From NCBI GenBank assembly GCA_036504095.1, contig DASXVS010000046.1, positions 62,001 through 126,000 on the forward strand: DNA of 64,000 nucleotides, read 5' to 3'. This DNA comes from Armatimonadota bacterium. GTDB lineage: Bacteria; Armatimonadota; DTGP01; JAKQQT01. The translations under genes were made by a program, and so were the position numbers. Of the stretch, positions 18,869-25,950 are shown piece by piece. Position 1 is the stretch's first letter, and every line of letters begins with the position of its first letter. The notes beneath the pieces were generated by a model that saw nothing but the letters and a program-made list of their open reading frames with translations, made no database searches and was not told the DNA's origin.

Positions 18869-19867
18869 CTAAAATTGTTCCAGGAAGCGCAGGTCGTTCT
18901 CCCAGAAGAGGCGCAGGTCCGGGATGTTGTACTGAATCATCGGCATGCGCTCGATGCCGAGGCCAAATGCGAATCCGGTGTACTTCTCGCTGTCGATGCT
19001 GAAGCTCTCCAGGATGTTCGGGTGCACGAGTCCGGCGCCACCGAGTTCCAGGTAGCGGGTTTCACCCTCCGACTCCCATGAGATGGCGATTTCGGCGCCG
19101 GGTTCGACGAACGGGAAGAAGTCCGGGCGGAAGCGCACGGTGACTCCTTCGCCGAACATCCGGTTCACGAACGCCTGCAGTGTGCCGCGGAGATCGGCCA
19201 TATTGATCCCCTCGCCCACGGCGAAGCAGTCCACCTGATGGAACGTGTGCCCGTGCGTGGCATCAACGGCTTCGTATCGGTAGCACCGGCCGATGGTGGC
19301 CAGGCGGAACGGCGGCTTTCGCCTCTCGAGTATCCGGCCCTGGAATGCCGTGGTCTGGGTGCGCAGCATGTATTTGCCGTTGAAGCCCTCCAGGAAGAAC
19401 GACATCTGCTCGTCCATGGCCGGGTGGTCTTCCGGGTAGTTCAGCGCGCCGAAATTGTATTTCACGTCTTCGAGGTCCGGGTTGTCGAGGAACTCGAAGC
19501 CGAGGCCGGCGAATATGTCCTGCACGCGGTTGAGGGTTGCGGTGAGCGGGTGTGTGCGCCCCAGGCGGGCGGGCGCGCCGGGCATGGTGACGTCCAGCCG
19601 TTCCGCTTCCAGGCGCCTGGCGCTCTCGCCGGAAACCAGTTCGGCGCGGCGGGTGGCGATGAGGGCTTCCACGGCTTCGGCGGCGTCATTGATCGCCTGG
19701 CCGAGACGCGGGCGGTCTTCCGGGGCGGCCTGCCCGAGGGTGCGGCGCAGAGCGGTGATGGAGCCCTTGCGGCCCAGGAGTTCCGTGTCCAGCGCGTCGA
19801 GTTCGGCGCTGACGCCCGCGGCGGAGACTCTGGTCCGCGCATCTTGTAAGAGTTGATCGATATTCAT
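18869..19867 (-). CDS. pheS: Phenylalanine--tRNA ligase alpha subunit
   Basis: Catalytic alpha chain of PheRS, 332 residues. An N-terminal coiled coil (about 1-85) is followed by the class II core. Motif 2 appears as FRLATIGRCYRYEAVDATH near 190, and motif 3 as GFAFGLGIERMPMIQYNI near the C-terminus. The ligand region HQVDCFAVGEGI is also visible. The ATG at 19867 gives the normal family N-terminus; upstream in-frame sequence is a translated repeat. A heptamer array lies immediately before the start and no ribosome site is visible. It is separated from rplT by a hairpin with a T-run, so pheST may be expressed only in part from the upstream promoters. Confidence 0.97.
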   Translation of the reverse strand: MNIDQLLQDARTRVSAAGVSAELDALDTELLGRKGSITALRRTLGQAAPEDRPRLGQAINDAAEAVEALIATRRAELVSGESARRLEAERLDVTMPGAPARLGRTHPLTATLNRVQDIFAGLGFEFLDNPDLEDVKYNFGALNYPEDHPAMDEQMSFFLEGFNGKYMLRTQTTAFQGRILERRKPPFRLATIGRCYRYEAVDATHGHTFHQVDCFAVGEGINMADLRGTLQAFVNRMFGEGVTVRFRPDFFPFVEPGAEIAISWESEGETRYLELGGAGLVHPNILESFSIDSEKYTGFAFGLGIERMPMIQYNIPDLRLFWENDLRFLEQF

Positions 19868-19874
19868 GTTCGGG

Positions 19875-19941
19875 AGTTGAGTTTCGAGTTCCGAGTTTCG
19901 AGTTCCGAGTCCATCTCGGAACTCGGAACCAGGAACTCGCA
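19875..19941. repeat. Mirrored heptamer array, unit GAGTTCC/GAGTTTC, upstream of pheS
   Basis: Several 7-base units (GAGTTTC, GAGTTCC) lie on one side of CCATC and the complementary arm (GGAACTCGGAAC) on the other. It occupies the leader of pheS. Confidence 0.85.
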
Positions 19942-19956
19942 GCCCCAAAAAGGAGT

Positions 19957-19986
19957 CGCCTTCTGTGTCATTGTCCACAGAAGGCG
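19957..19986 (-). terminator. Terminator or attenuator after rplT
   Basis: CGCCTTCTGTG and CACAGAAGGCG form an 11-base-pair stem with an 8-base loop. On the minus strand it is followed, five bases later, by TTTTT. It stands between rplT and pheS and could set the amount of pheST message. Confidence 0.7.
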
Positions 19987-20015
19987 GCTACGGAATCAAA
20001 CAGGTTGTGCGCGTC

Positions 20016-20366
20016 TTACTGCGGGCGAACGGATTGGACGAGTGCCGTAAAGCCGGCGGCGTCCCTCACGGCCATATCGGCCAGGACCTTGCGGTCCAGT
20101 TCGATGCCGCTGTTGGAGAGCTGGGCCATAAACACGCTGTACGTAACGCCGTTCAGGCGGCAGGCGGCGTTGATTCGCGCGATCCAGAGGGCGCGGAACT
20201 CGCGCTTGCGGACGCGGCGGTCACGGTAAGCGTACTGCAACGCGTGCTGTACGGCTTCCTTCGCCTGCTTGAACTGCGAATGATGCGACATCCTGTAGCC
20301 CTTGGCTTGCTCAAGGACGTTATTGTGCCGCTTGCGGGTCATCTGCCCGCGCTTAACTCTTGCCAT
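20016..20366 (-). CDS. rplT: Large ribosomal subunit protein bL20
   Basis: 116 residues, normal length for L20, an early assembly protein of the 50S subunit that binds 23S rRNA. The opening [20 protein letters not shown] and the core [20 protein letters not shown] match the family throughout. GAGG lies ten bases before the ATG. L20 is a known feedback regulator of its own operon in other bacteria. It sits in the standard order after rpmI and before pheS. Confidence 0.98.
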   Translation of the reverse strand: MARVKRGQMTRKRHNNVLEQAKGYRMSHHSQFKQAKEAVQHALQYAYRDRRVRKREFRALWIARINAACRLNGVTYSVFMAQLSNSGIELDRKVLADMAVRDAAGFTALVQSVRPQ

Positions 20367-20429
20367 GTGTCATTTTCCTCTTGAATCCACGGAGACCAAC
20401 CCTTTCGGGCGTATGTCCGGGGGGAAGGT

Positions 20430-20504
20430 CAGCATTCAGCATTCGGCATCCAGCATTCAGGTCCTGAGGACCGCCTGAATGCCGGATGCTGAATGCTGGA
20501 TGCC
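20430..20504. repeat. Mirrored heptamer array, unit CATTCAG, between rpmI and rplT
   Basis: Units CATTCAG, CATTCGG and CATCCAG form the left arm. A central GTCCTGAGGAC palindrome follows, then the reverse complement (CTGAATGCCGGATGCTGAAT) on the right. The array could fold into a long hairpin in the rpmI-rplT message. Confidence 0.9.
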
Positions 20505-20506
20505 GA

Positions 20507-20713
20507 CTAAAACTTGCCGGGCAGCAGCAGCGCGATGCGCTTGGCTGTCTTGCCTGTCACAACCGCTTCAATCTCAAGCCGGCGATTGCGGCTCTGGCGG
20601 CGCTTAACGGCCTTATGGGCGTTATTGCTGGACAGGTGGGTGAGTTTGCCGGTGCCGGTGATCTTGAAAGTCTTTGCGGCGCGCCGGTTCGATTTCATCT
20701 TGTTCTTGGGCAT
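20507..20713 (-). CDS. rpmI: Large ribosomal subunit protein bL35
   Basis: 68 residues beginning MPKNKMKSNRRAAKTFKITG, the typical start of L35, and ending LLLPGKF. The ATG at 20713 has AGGAG upstream at normal spacing; the open frame continues upstream only because it reads through an octamer array. It has its own candidate promoter and a leader hairpin (separate entries). rplT follows after an array-filled gap of 140 bases. Confidence 0.97.
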   Translation of the reverse strand: MPKNKMKSNRRAAKTFKITGTGKLTHLSSNNAHKAVKRRQSRNRRLEIEAVVTGKTAKRIALLLPGKF

Positions 20714-20735
20714 TACGCTCTCCTGTAAATGCGTC

Positions 20736-20749
20736 GGCCCATAAGGGCC
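20736..20749 (-). promoter_or_regulatory. Leader hairpin of rpmI (GGCCC-TTAT-GGGCC)
   Basis: A five-base-pair GC stem with a TTAT loop lies between the predicted start of transcription (about 20753) and the ribosome site. The infC leader has a longer hairpin with the same core. It is a possible site for autogenous control; that role is inferred. Confidence 0.5.
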
Positions 20750-20759
20750 AGCGCGCTTC

Positions 20760-20789
20760 AGTATAAACGGCATAAGGGGCGGATGGCAA
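20760..20789 (-). promoter_or_regulatory. Candidate sigma70 promoter of rpmI-rplT
   Basis: Minus strand: TTGCCA (20789-20784), 18-base spacer, TATACT (20765-20760). The match is good and transcription would begin about 40 bases before the rpmI start. Confidence 0.65.
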
Positions 20790-20797
20790 ACCGGCGC

Positions 20798-20904
20798 GAT
20801 GGGGTGACGGGGAAATGGGGAAATGGGGTGACGGGGTAATGAGGAAATGGGGTAATGAGGAAATGGGCCGGAGCATTTTCTCATTTCCCCATTACCCAAT
20901 TTCG
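20798..20904. repeat. Mirrored octamer array, unit GGGAAATG/GGGTAATG, between the KaiC-like gene and rpmI
   Basis: Repeated 8-base units (GGGGAAAT, GGGGTGAC, GAGGAAAT) run from about 20798. A short GC spacer follows, then the complementary arm (CATTTCCCCATTACCC) to about 20904. The unit resembles that at 16.6 kb and at 22.9-23.2 kb. Confidence 0.88.
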
Positions 20905-20910
20905 CTGGGG

Positions 20911-22383
20911 CTACGTTCGCTCCGGGACGCCGGTTATCAGGCCTCGATAGCCCGCCAGGCGCTTGCCGATGACGATCCCTTCCGACGTGATTTCGTACTC
21001 GCGGATTTCCTTGCTGTGGTTTCCGCCTCGCATCTTCACGACCACGAGCATCCTCCGGAGTTCGCCGTCGATTTCCACGTATCGGAGGCGGATGATGTCG
21101 TCGGTCAGGAAGGATATTGCGTAGGAGCTGAACTGGAACTCGGTGAAGACTTCGGGGACCTCCACCGTGCTCAGGATCGTGACGCCGATGCCCGCCATCG
21201 CCGTGATCATGCGGTAGAGCGACTCCCGGAAATCCTGCCGGAATCCGGGGGCCAGCGCCATCTCGAACCCGGCAAGCGAATCGATGACAACGCGCTTCGC
21301 GTCGATCCTCTTCACGGCCGCGAAGATCTCCTGCATGGTTTCATCGACCGACAGGTCCAGGGGGCGCAGGTACAGGATATCCAGTTTGCCATCCGCGACC
21401 GCCGCCTCCAGAGGCAGCCCAAAGGTCTCGGCCCTGCCAGCGTAATCCGAAGGGCGTTCCTCAAAGACCAGCACGAGCCCGGCTTCGCCCTGGCGCAGGC
21501 CCTCCGCGATGAACTGGGTGGCCACCAGCGATTTTCCCGTGCCCGATGCGCCCGCAATGAGGATACTATCCCCTCTGGGGATACCTCCCGCGGTCATCTT
21601 ATCCAGCTCCGCGTTGCCCGTGGAAAGGCGCCGTGAGGGATTGTTCTTGGCCCTTCCTTCCGAGAGACCGAAGTTGCGGGGGAAGACCTGCAGCCCGTCC
21701 GCGGTTATCCGGTACGTGTGCAGGCCGGGCACCGTATACTGGCCTCTCATCTTCATGATCTGAAGCTTTCGCACGATGGAGTTTCGTTCCACGTTCTGCG
21801 AAAGCCAGAAGAGGCCGTCCGCCACAGTGAATACGGGGTTGTCGCGCATCTCGCCCTCACCGTACTCGCCGATCAGGAAAGTGGTGGCCTGCCAACTGGT
21901 CAGATGGAGCGCGAGGCGCTGGACGAAGCCCTGCAGTTCGAGTTCGCTGTTGACGCCGACAGCCTTCCGTATGACGGTTCGGAAGGAATCCACAACGACG
22001 ATGGCCGGGTTGGCGGCTTCGACCTCACTGAGAATCGTTTCCAGCACGGCCCCGAGGTCATGTTCGAGGACCACCTCGCTGAGATTGATGAAGCGGATGC
22101 AGTTGTCTACCTTGGTTAGGTCAAAGAAGGAGAATTGCTGCTGACAGCGCAGCATCTTGATGGCGGACTCGCCGAGGACGGAGAAGTAGAGAGCGGGCCG
22201 CTCCGGGGTAGCGTTGGCGAAAACCAACTGATGCCCCAGCGTTGTCTTGCCGCTCCCGGGAGCGCCTGCGATGATGTTGAAAGAGTATTCCGGCAGCCCT
22301 CCCCCCAGCACGTCATCCAGGCCCGGAACCCCGGTGGGCATTCTTCGGATGGTTACCGTCGGTTGTCCCTCGTGTGCCGTCAT
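20911..22383 (-). CDS. KaiC-like double RecA-domain ATPase
   Basis: 490 residues with two KaiC/RecA-type domains. Domain 1 has Walker A GAPGSGKTT (residues 40-48) and a Walker B strand AIVVVDSF near 127-134. Domain 2 has GASGTGKS (278-285), the paired acidic residues of LVFEE near 305-309 and Walker B KRVVIDSLAGFE. Domain 1 lacks the EE pair (SVLGES). Such proteins outside cyanobacteria act as ATP-driven switches in signalling or motility; no kaiA or kaiB gene is present. The ATG at 22383 overlaps the stop of the upstream partner gene (ATGA). The placement between infC and rpmI is unusual. Confidence 0.9.
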   Translation of the reverse strand: MTAHEGQPTVTIRRMPTGVPGLDDVLGGGLPEYSFNIIAGAPGSGKTTLGHQLVFANATPERPALYFSVLGESAIKMLRCQQQFSFFDLTKVDNCIRFINLSEVVLEHDLGAVLETILSEVEAANPAIVVVDSFRTVIRKAVGVNSELELQGFVQRLALHLTSWQATTFLIGEYGEGEMRDNPVFTVADGLFWLSQNVERNSIVRKLQIMKMRGQYTVPGLHTYRITADGLQVFPRNFGLSEGRAKNNPSRRLSTGNAELDKMTAGGIPRGDSILIAGASGTGKSLVATQFIAEGLRQGEAGLVLVFEERPSDYAGRAETFGLPLEAAVADGKLDILYLRPLDLSVDETMQEIFAAVKRIDAKRVVIDSLAGFEMALAPGFRQDFRESLYRMITAMAGIGVTILSTVEVPEVFTEFQFSSYAISFLTDDIIRLRYVEIDGELRRMLVVVKMRGGNHSKEIREYEITSEGIVIGKRLAGYRGLITGVPERT

Positions 22384-22820
22384 CGCGGAGCCTCCTTCTC
22401 TTCGAAACCAGTGATACCCGGACTTGCGTCCGGCCACGCAGATCGCACCAACTGGAGGGTAATCCCTTCCCCGATAAAGGTGATGAGGAGGGCAACCAGC
22501 TCCGAAACGAGCGCGAGTCCACCCTCCTCGGCCCCGTCCGATGTGTCGGAATAGAGGGCTTCGCCAGCCCACTGAATGGAGCCGTCGGGCTCGATTCGCA
22601 GAGGTGTGAGCCAAGGCGTGTACGCGCTTGACAGTGCCAGAGCGCGCATTACGAGGGACCGGTAGCCCGCGGTTCCAGAGAGCCGCGTCAGAGGTCGGCG
22701 CAGCTTTTCGACCGCGCGCAGGGCTGGGCCGAACGCTGGTTCAGAGCCATCCTCCGAGGGGGATTCGAGCGTGATGAGGCGCCGCGCCAGGCTACGGGCC
22801 GAAGCAGTAATGTCATTCAT
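22380..22820 (-). CDS. Unknown protein coupled to the KaiC-like ATPase
   Basis: 146 residues from the ATG at 22820; a TTG three bases upstream is less likely. It is mainly helical, with an arginine-rich first half (ARSLARRLITLE, AVEKLRRPLTRL) and a hydrophobic C-terminal helix (LALVSELVALLITFIGEGITLQLV) before AWPDASPG. From memory, small proteins with a similar FIGE-type helix accompany KaiC-like genes in other bacteria, but I cannot name a family. The four-base overlap with the KaiC-like gene suggests that the two products work together. Confidence 0.7.
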   Translation of the reverse strand: MNDITASARSLARRLITLESPSEDGSEPAFGPALRAVEKLRRPLTRLSGTAGYRSLVMRALALSSAYTPWLTPLRIEPDGSIQWAGEALYSDTSDGAEEGGLALVSELVALLITFIGEGITLQLVRSAWPDASPGITGFEEKEAPR

Positions 22821-23175
22821 CAATTCACCGTATCGAGCCAGGGCACGTTAGCGACGGCCAACCCCGAGAAGGGAGATGGGGATAGGAGGAAATGGAGAAA
22901 TGGATCAGGCTGTCATCCTAAGCGAAGCGGAGGATCTCAAGGTCGCGTTGAGATCCTTCGCAGTTGTGAAAACAGCGCTACCGACCGGGCACTGAAGTAC
23001 CCGTCTGAAGGGCCTTCGGCCAATCGTCCTTCGGACGACAGAGACGGCCACCGTCGCCATTTTCATCTTTTGTGGTGCGGCTTGCCGCAAGGAGTTTTCG
23101 CTCAGGATGTCACGCAGACCGTCTGCGTTCCCGATTACCTCATTTCCGAATCACCCGGTTTCCCCGTTTCCCAAA
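22821..23175. repeat. Composite of four repeat families between infC and the KaiC pair
   Basis: No gene. In order: an octamer arm (GGAGGAAATGGAGAAATGG, about 22881-22902); a TGTCATCCTAAGCGAAG unit with the hairpin GGATCTCAA/TTGAGATCC (22911-22961); the second GCACTGAAGTACC repeat (22989-23040); a fragment GCTCAGGATGTCAC; and a complementary octamer arm (CATTTCCG, GGTTTCCCCGTTTCCC, to about 23175). The outer arms look like one mirrored octamer array split by the inner repeats. Confidence 0.75.
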
Positions 23176-23727
23176 TCACGCGGCCGGTTTGGGCGCCAGG
23201 ATCATGGTCATCTGGCGTCCTTCGAGTATGGGGGGGCGCTCCACGATGCCGACTTCCTTGATTTCGTCGGCCATGCGGTCCATGGATTTGCGGGCGAATT
23301 CGGGGTGGGTGGCTTCGCGGCTTCGGAAGAGCATGGTGACCTTCACCTTATCGCCGGCGGCCAGGAATTTACGGGCGTTGTTGGCCTTGGTGACCAGATC
23401 GTGCTCGTCAATGCGGGGGCGCATGCGGATGCCCTTGAGGTCGGAAGTCTTCTGCTTCTTGCGGGCCTCGCCTTCGCGCTTGCTCTGTTCGTACTTGTAC
23501 TTCCCGTAATCAATGATGCGGCAGACGGGCGGCTTCGCCTGGGGGGCAACCTCGACCAGGTCCAGGTTACGCGAACGGGCGAGGTCGTTGGCCTCACGGC
23601 TGGACATAATGCCCAATTGGCCACCGTCTTCGTCCACCACGCGAATCTCCATTGCGCGGATTCGCTCATTGAGCCGGGGCATATCCCGGAAGTCGCGGGG
23701 GTCACGCCCCCTATAGCGGTCGTTGAT
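23176..23727 (-). CDS. infC: Translation initiation factor IF-3, probable AUC start
   Basis: IF-3 binds the 30S subunit and checks the start codon. The N domain (PRLNERIRAMEIRVVDEDGGQLGIM) and the C domain (PRIDEHDLVTKANNARKFL, then KVKVTMLFRSRE) are complete. No ATG is well placed: the internal one at 23682 has no spaced ribosome site and would leave no residues before PRLNER. GGAGG at 23739-23735 stands seven bases before an in-frame ATC at 23727, giving 183 residues beginning INDRYRGRDPRDF. Rare AUU/AUC/AUA starts are known for infC in other bacteria, where IF-3 represses its own synthesis. The promoter and leader hairpin are listed separately. Confidence 0.95.
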   Translation of the reverse strand: MNDRYRGRDPRDFRDMPRLNERIRAMEIRVVDEDGGQLGIMSSREANDLARSRNLDLVEVAPQAKPPVCRIIDYGKYKYEQSKREGEARKKQKTSDLKGIRMRPRIDEHDLVTKANNARKFLAAGDKVKVTMLFRSREATHPEFARKSMDRMADEIKEVGIVERPPILEGRQMTMILAPKPAA

Positions 23728-23750
23728 GTAGATACCTCCGATACGAATTG

Positions 23751-23768
23751 GCGGCCCATGTGGGCCGC
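23751..23768 (-). promoter_or_regulatory. Leader hairpin of infC
   Basis: GCGGCCCA and TGGGCCGC are separated by two bases, a perfect 8-base inverted repeat. It lies just after the predicted transcription start and 12 bases before the ribosome site. Its core GGCCC-NNAT-GGGCC recurs before rpmI. Confidence 0.6.
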
Positions 23769-23780
23769 TGAGACAGAGAA

Positions 23781-23810
23781 ATGATACCAGAGAACGGAGC
23801 GCCGTGTCAA
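23781..23810 (-). promoter_or_regulatory. Sigma70 promoter of infC
   Basis: Minus strand: TTGACA (23810-23805), 18-base spacer, TATCAT (23786-23781). A perfect -35 box and a near-perfect -10 box. The start would fall near 23774, leaving a leader of about 47 bases. Confidence 0.8.
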
Positions 23811-23883
23811 ACAGCGGCTGGGGGTCTTGGGTCGTGCAATGGAGAATGTAAAGTGCAAGGTGGGGGGAGGGGGCCCGCATTTG

Positions 23884-24016
23884 CCCCATCGGCTGAAGCC
23901 GACGTCTGCTATACGAAACCGGCTCAACCCGGTTGGCTTCCGTCGGTGTGCGCGTTCATCAGTCGGCTTCAGACGACTCTGTGCGACCAGCCGTCGGCTT
24001 CAGCCGATGGGGACTA
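23884..24016. repeat. Dispersed GGCTGAAGCC-type hairpin repeats
   Basis: Several inverted units (GGCTGAAGCCGAC, CCGGCTCAACCCGG, GTCGGCTTCAGACGAC, CGGCTTCAGCCG) lie between the infC promoter and the prepilin-like gene, related to those at 3.1 and 25.6 kb. No coding potential is seen here. Confidence 0.75.
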
Positions 24017-24077
24017 ACGGGATCGGACACGCACCACATTCCTGACACGCACCCCTGGGCCCGGAGGGGCTGACGAA

Positions 24078-24112
24078 GGAGGGGCCTCCACCGTGAAGGT
24101 GGAGGCCCCTCC
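24078..24112 (-). terminator. Strong hairpin terminator after the prepilin-like gene
   Basis: A perfect 15-base-pair stem (GGAGGGGCCTCCACC with its complement) and a 5-base loop, 23 bases after the stop codon. The T-run that follows on the minus strand is short (TTCGTC). Confidence 0.8.
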
Positions 24113-24134
24113 CTTTAGACAGTCATGCGGCAGC

Positions 24135-25001
24135 CTATTGCGGGTTCCACATGTTGTTGGTATTGCCGGCAGCCCAGCAGTTGGTGTTGGTGATGACGGT
24201 GCCGCCGACGGAAGTTCCGAGGCCGACGCTCTTGCCGATCTTCATGAACTGCGCGTGGCCGTCGCAGAAGGCGTAGACTCCGCCTCCGCCGTACAGGTCG
24301 CGGGCAACGCCCTTGTCCGCCACGCCGGCGGCCCAGGGCTCGTTGTAGGAGGTGACGTTGGTGCCGGTTTCAACGAATGCGCGCGGGCTGATGTCAATGG
24401 GGCTGGACAGAGCACCCTGCCACTGGGTGGAGCCGGTGCCGGAGGGCGGGGTTCCAACGATCGGTGCGGGGGTGAGCGGCGCGTAGGTTCCGGTCATGGC
24501 CGTGTTGGTGGCCAGTTCCGCGAAGAGGATCGTCTGGGCCGGGCTGCCGATGGCGCCGGGGCTGGACGGGGCGGGCGGGTTGTTGTTGGCCGCGCTGAAG
24601 TCGGCGTTGCCGGTGAAGGTGGCCAGCGGAGGCGTGATCAGCAGGGCGTTGATGCCGTAGGTGAGGACGCGGCTGCGAACGGGATCGGCGAGCGATTTGA
24701 TGCCGGTGTCGCCGTTATTGAAGGCGTCTTTGGCCTTGACCTGCGCGTTGATCTGCTCATCCCAGCAGTTGTGCGCGTAAGCGGTCGCACTGATCTGGGT
24801 CCAGCCCGGGAAGGTTTCCTGGTAGTCCTGGGAGTACATGGTGACGGCGGTGGCGAGCTGTTTGATGTTGTTCAGGGATTTCGTCTTCCGGGCGGACTCA
24901 CGCGCTTTGGCGAAGACCGGGAAGAGGATGGCCGCCAGGATCGCGATGATGGCGATAACCACCAATAGTTCAATGAGCGTAAACGCTCTTTTCCGTTGCA
25001 T
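24135..25001 (-). CDS. Prepilin-type N-terminal cleavage/methylation protein (DUF1559-like, type II pseudopilin)
   Basis: 288 residues. A short basic leader (MQRKRA) precedes [20 protein letters not shown], the signal cut by prepilin peptidase, and then [21 protein letters not shown] conserved [11 protein letters not shown] block near the C-terminus matches the H-x9-DG type motif of these proteins. The product is anchored in the inner membrane and may form a pseudopilus of a type II secretion or type IV pilus system; many copies are common in Armatimonadota and Planctomycetes. The ATG at 25001 has GGAG seven bases upstream. No pilus assembly gene is near. Confidence 0.95.
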   Translation of the reverse strand: MQRKRAFTLIELLVVIAIIAILAAILFPVFAKARESARKTKSLNNIKQLATAVTMYSQDYQETFPGWTQISATAYAHNCWDEQINAQVKAKDAFNNGDTGIKSLADPVRSRVLTYGINALLITPPLATFTGNADFSAANNNPPAPSSPGAIGSPAQTILFAELATNTAMTGTYAPLTPAPIVGTPPSGTGSTQWQGALSSPIDISPRAFVETGTNVTSYNEPWAAGVADKGVARDLYGGGGVYAFCDGHAQFMKIGKSVGLGTSVGGTVITNTNCWAAGNTNNMWNPQ

Positions 25002-25950
25002 TGTTTTCTCCATTCGAATCAATTATCTGTGTGAACCTGCTATGCAACCCCGGGGTATGCGCCCACGTCAAAGGCTTCAAGAGTCAGCCAGGACGTTGAC
25101 ACTGCCGGGTTTTCAGTTTGCCGTTGCCGAACCCTTGGGTCCGCCGCCGAAGCGGGAAGACATTGGGCGACGAAGGCCGCGTGCTGTCGGGCGGCCGCGT
25201 CGCAAGCGCCGGTGATGGACCGGACTTACCGACGCCACTCCCTGTGATTGGGGAGCGGTTATGATGGTATAAATGGATGGCGGTGTATTCGGTTGTAGTT
25301 TAGTCACCCCCTTTCGGAAGGTTTTGTCACGGTAATCGACGCCGTGGGGCACCCGCCTGGGGCGGGTTGACCGCCGCAGAGGCGCGGCGGCATCGATGCC
25401 GGATGAGGGCCATTGGTATAACCAACGATTAGTGCTCTCCCTATTAAGTATACCCCCAACCCCCTGAAAATGCTACATCCGTATTGACGCCCGCGGCCCT
25501 TGGGGTGTTCCTCTTTTCGGACGAACTGCGTAGGCCGCCGGATCCACGTTTTGTGGAAGTGCCACGCCGACTGAAGTCGGCGTCTGTTGTCCCCCAAAGT
25601 CGGCTGAAGCCGGTTGCGGAGGAATAGCTGGCGTTCCGCCGGTCGTACCGTGTTCGCGGCAAGCGGCGGGAGCGTGTCCCACCGACTGAAGTCGGTGTCT
25701 GGCGCCCCCCAAAGTCGGCTGAAGCCGACTGCGGAGGGATAGCAGGCGTTCCGCCGGTCGTACCGTGTTCGCCTCCGGGGGATCCGGCGGGAGCGTGCCA
25801 CACCGACTGAAGTCGGCGTCTGGCGCCCCCCAAAGTCGGCTGAAGCCGACTGCGGAGGAATAACAGGCGTTTCGCCGGCCTTCCCGAACGCTTATCGCAG
25901 GCCCGGAGATCGGCGGGACGCCGGTCGTACCGTTTTCGCGGCGGGGCGCC
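25002..25950. other. Gene-free tract upstream of the prepilin-like gene
   Basis: About 950 bases without a credible gene. Reading frames here are translations of repeats. The first 500 bases contain no feature I recognise apart from AT-richer stretches near 25250-25300 and 25440-25490. The remainder carries the tandem repeat listed separately. Confidence 0.7.
25562..25898. repeat. Three tandem copies of a roughly 115-base hairpin repeat
   Basis: Copies begin near 25564, 25680 and 25801. Each contains CCGACTGAAGTCGG, then CCCCCAAAGTCGGCTGAAG, then GCGGAGGAATA or a close variant and GGCGTTCCGCCGG. The first two continue into GTCGTACCGTGTTCGC. Every copy has at least two perfect small hairpins. 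A loose GCCGGTCGTACCG fragment recurs at about 25920. Similar hairpins occur at 3.1 and 23.9 kb. Confidence 0.85.

Noticed and set aside
25304-25833. Minus-strand open frames with repeated SADFGG and FSRLWG peptides
   Set aside because: They are translations of the tandem hairpin repeat; the periodic peptide follows the DNA unit, with no ribosome site and no family.
25562-25898. Possible CRISPR or integron attC array
   Set aside because: Units of about 115 bases with internal hairpins, no unique spacers, no integrase and no cassette genes.
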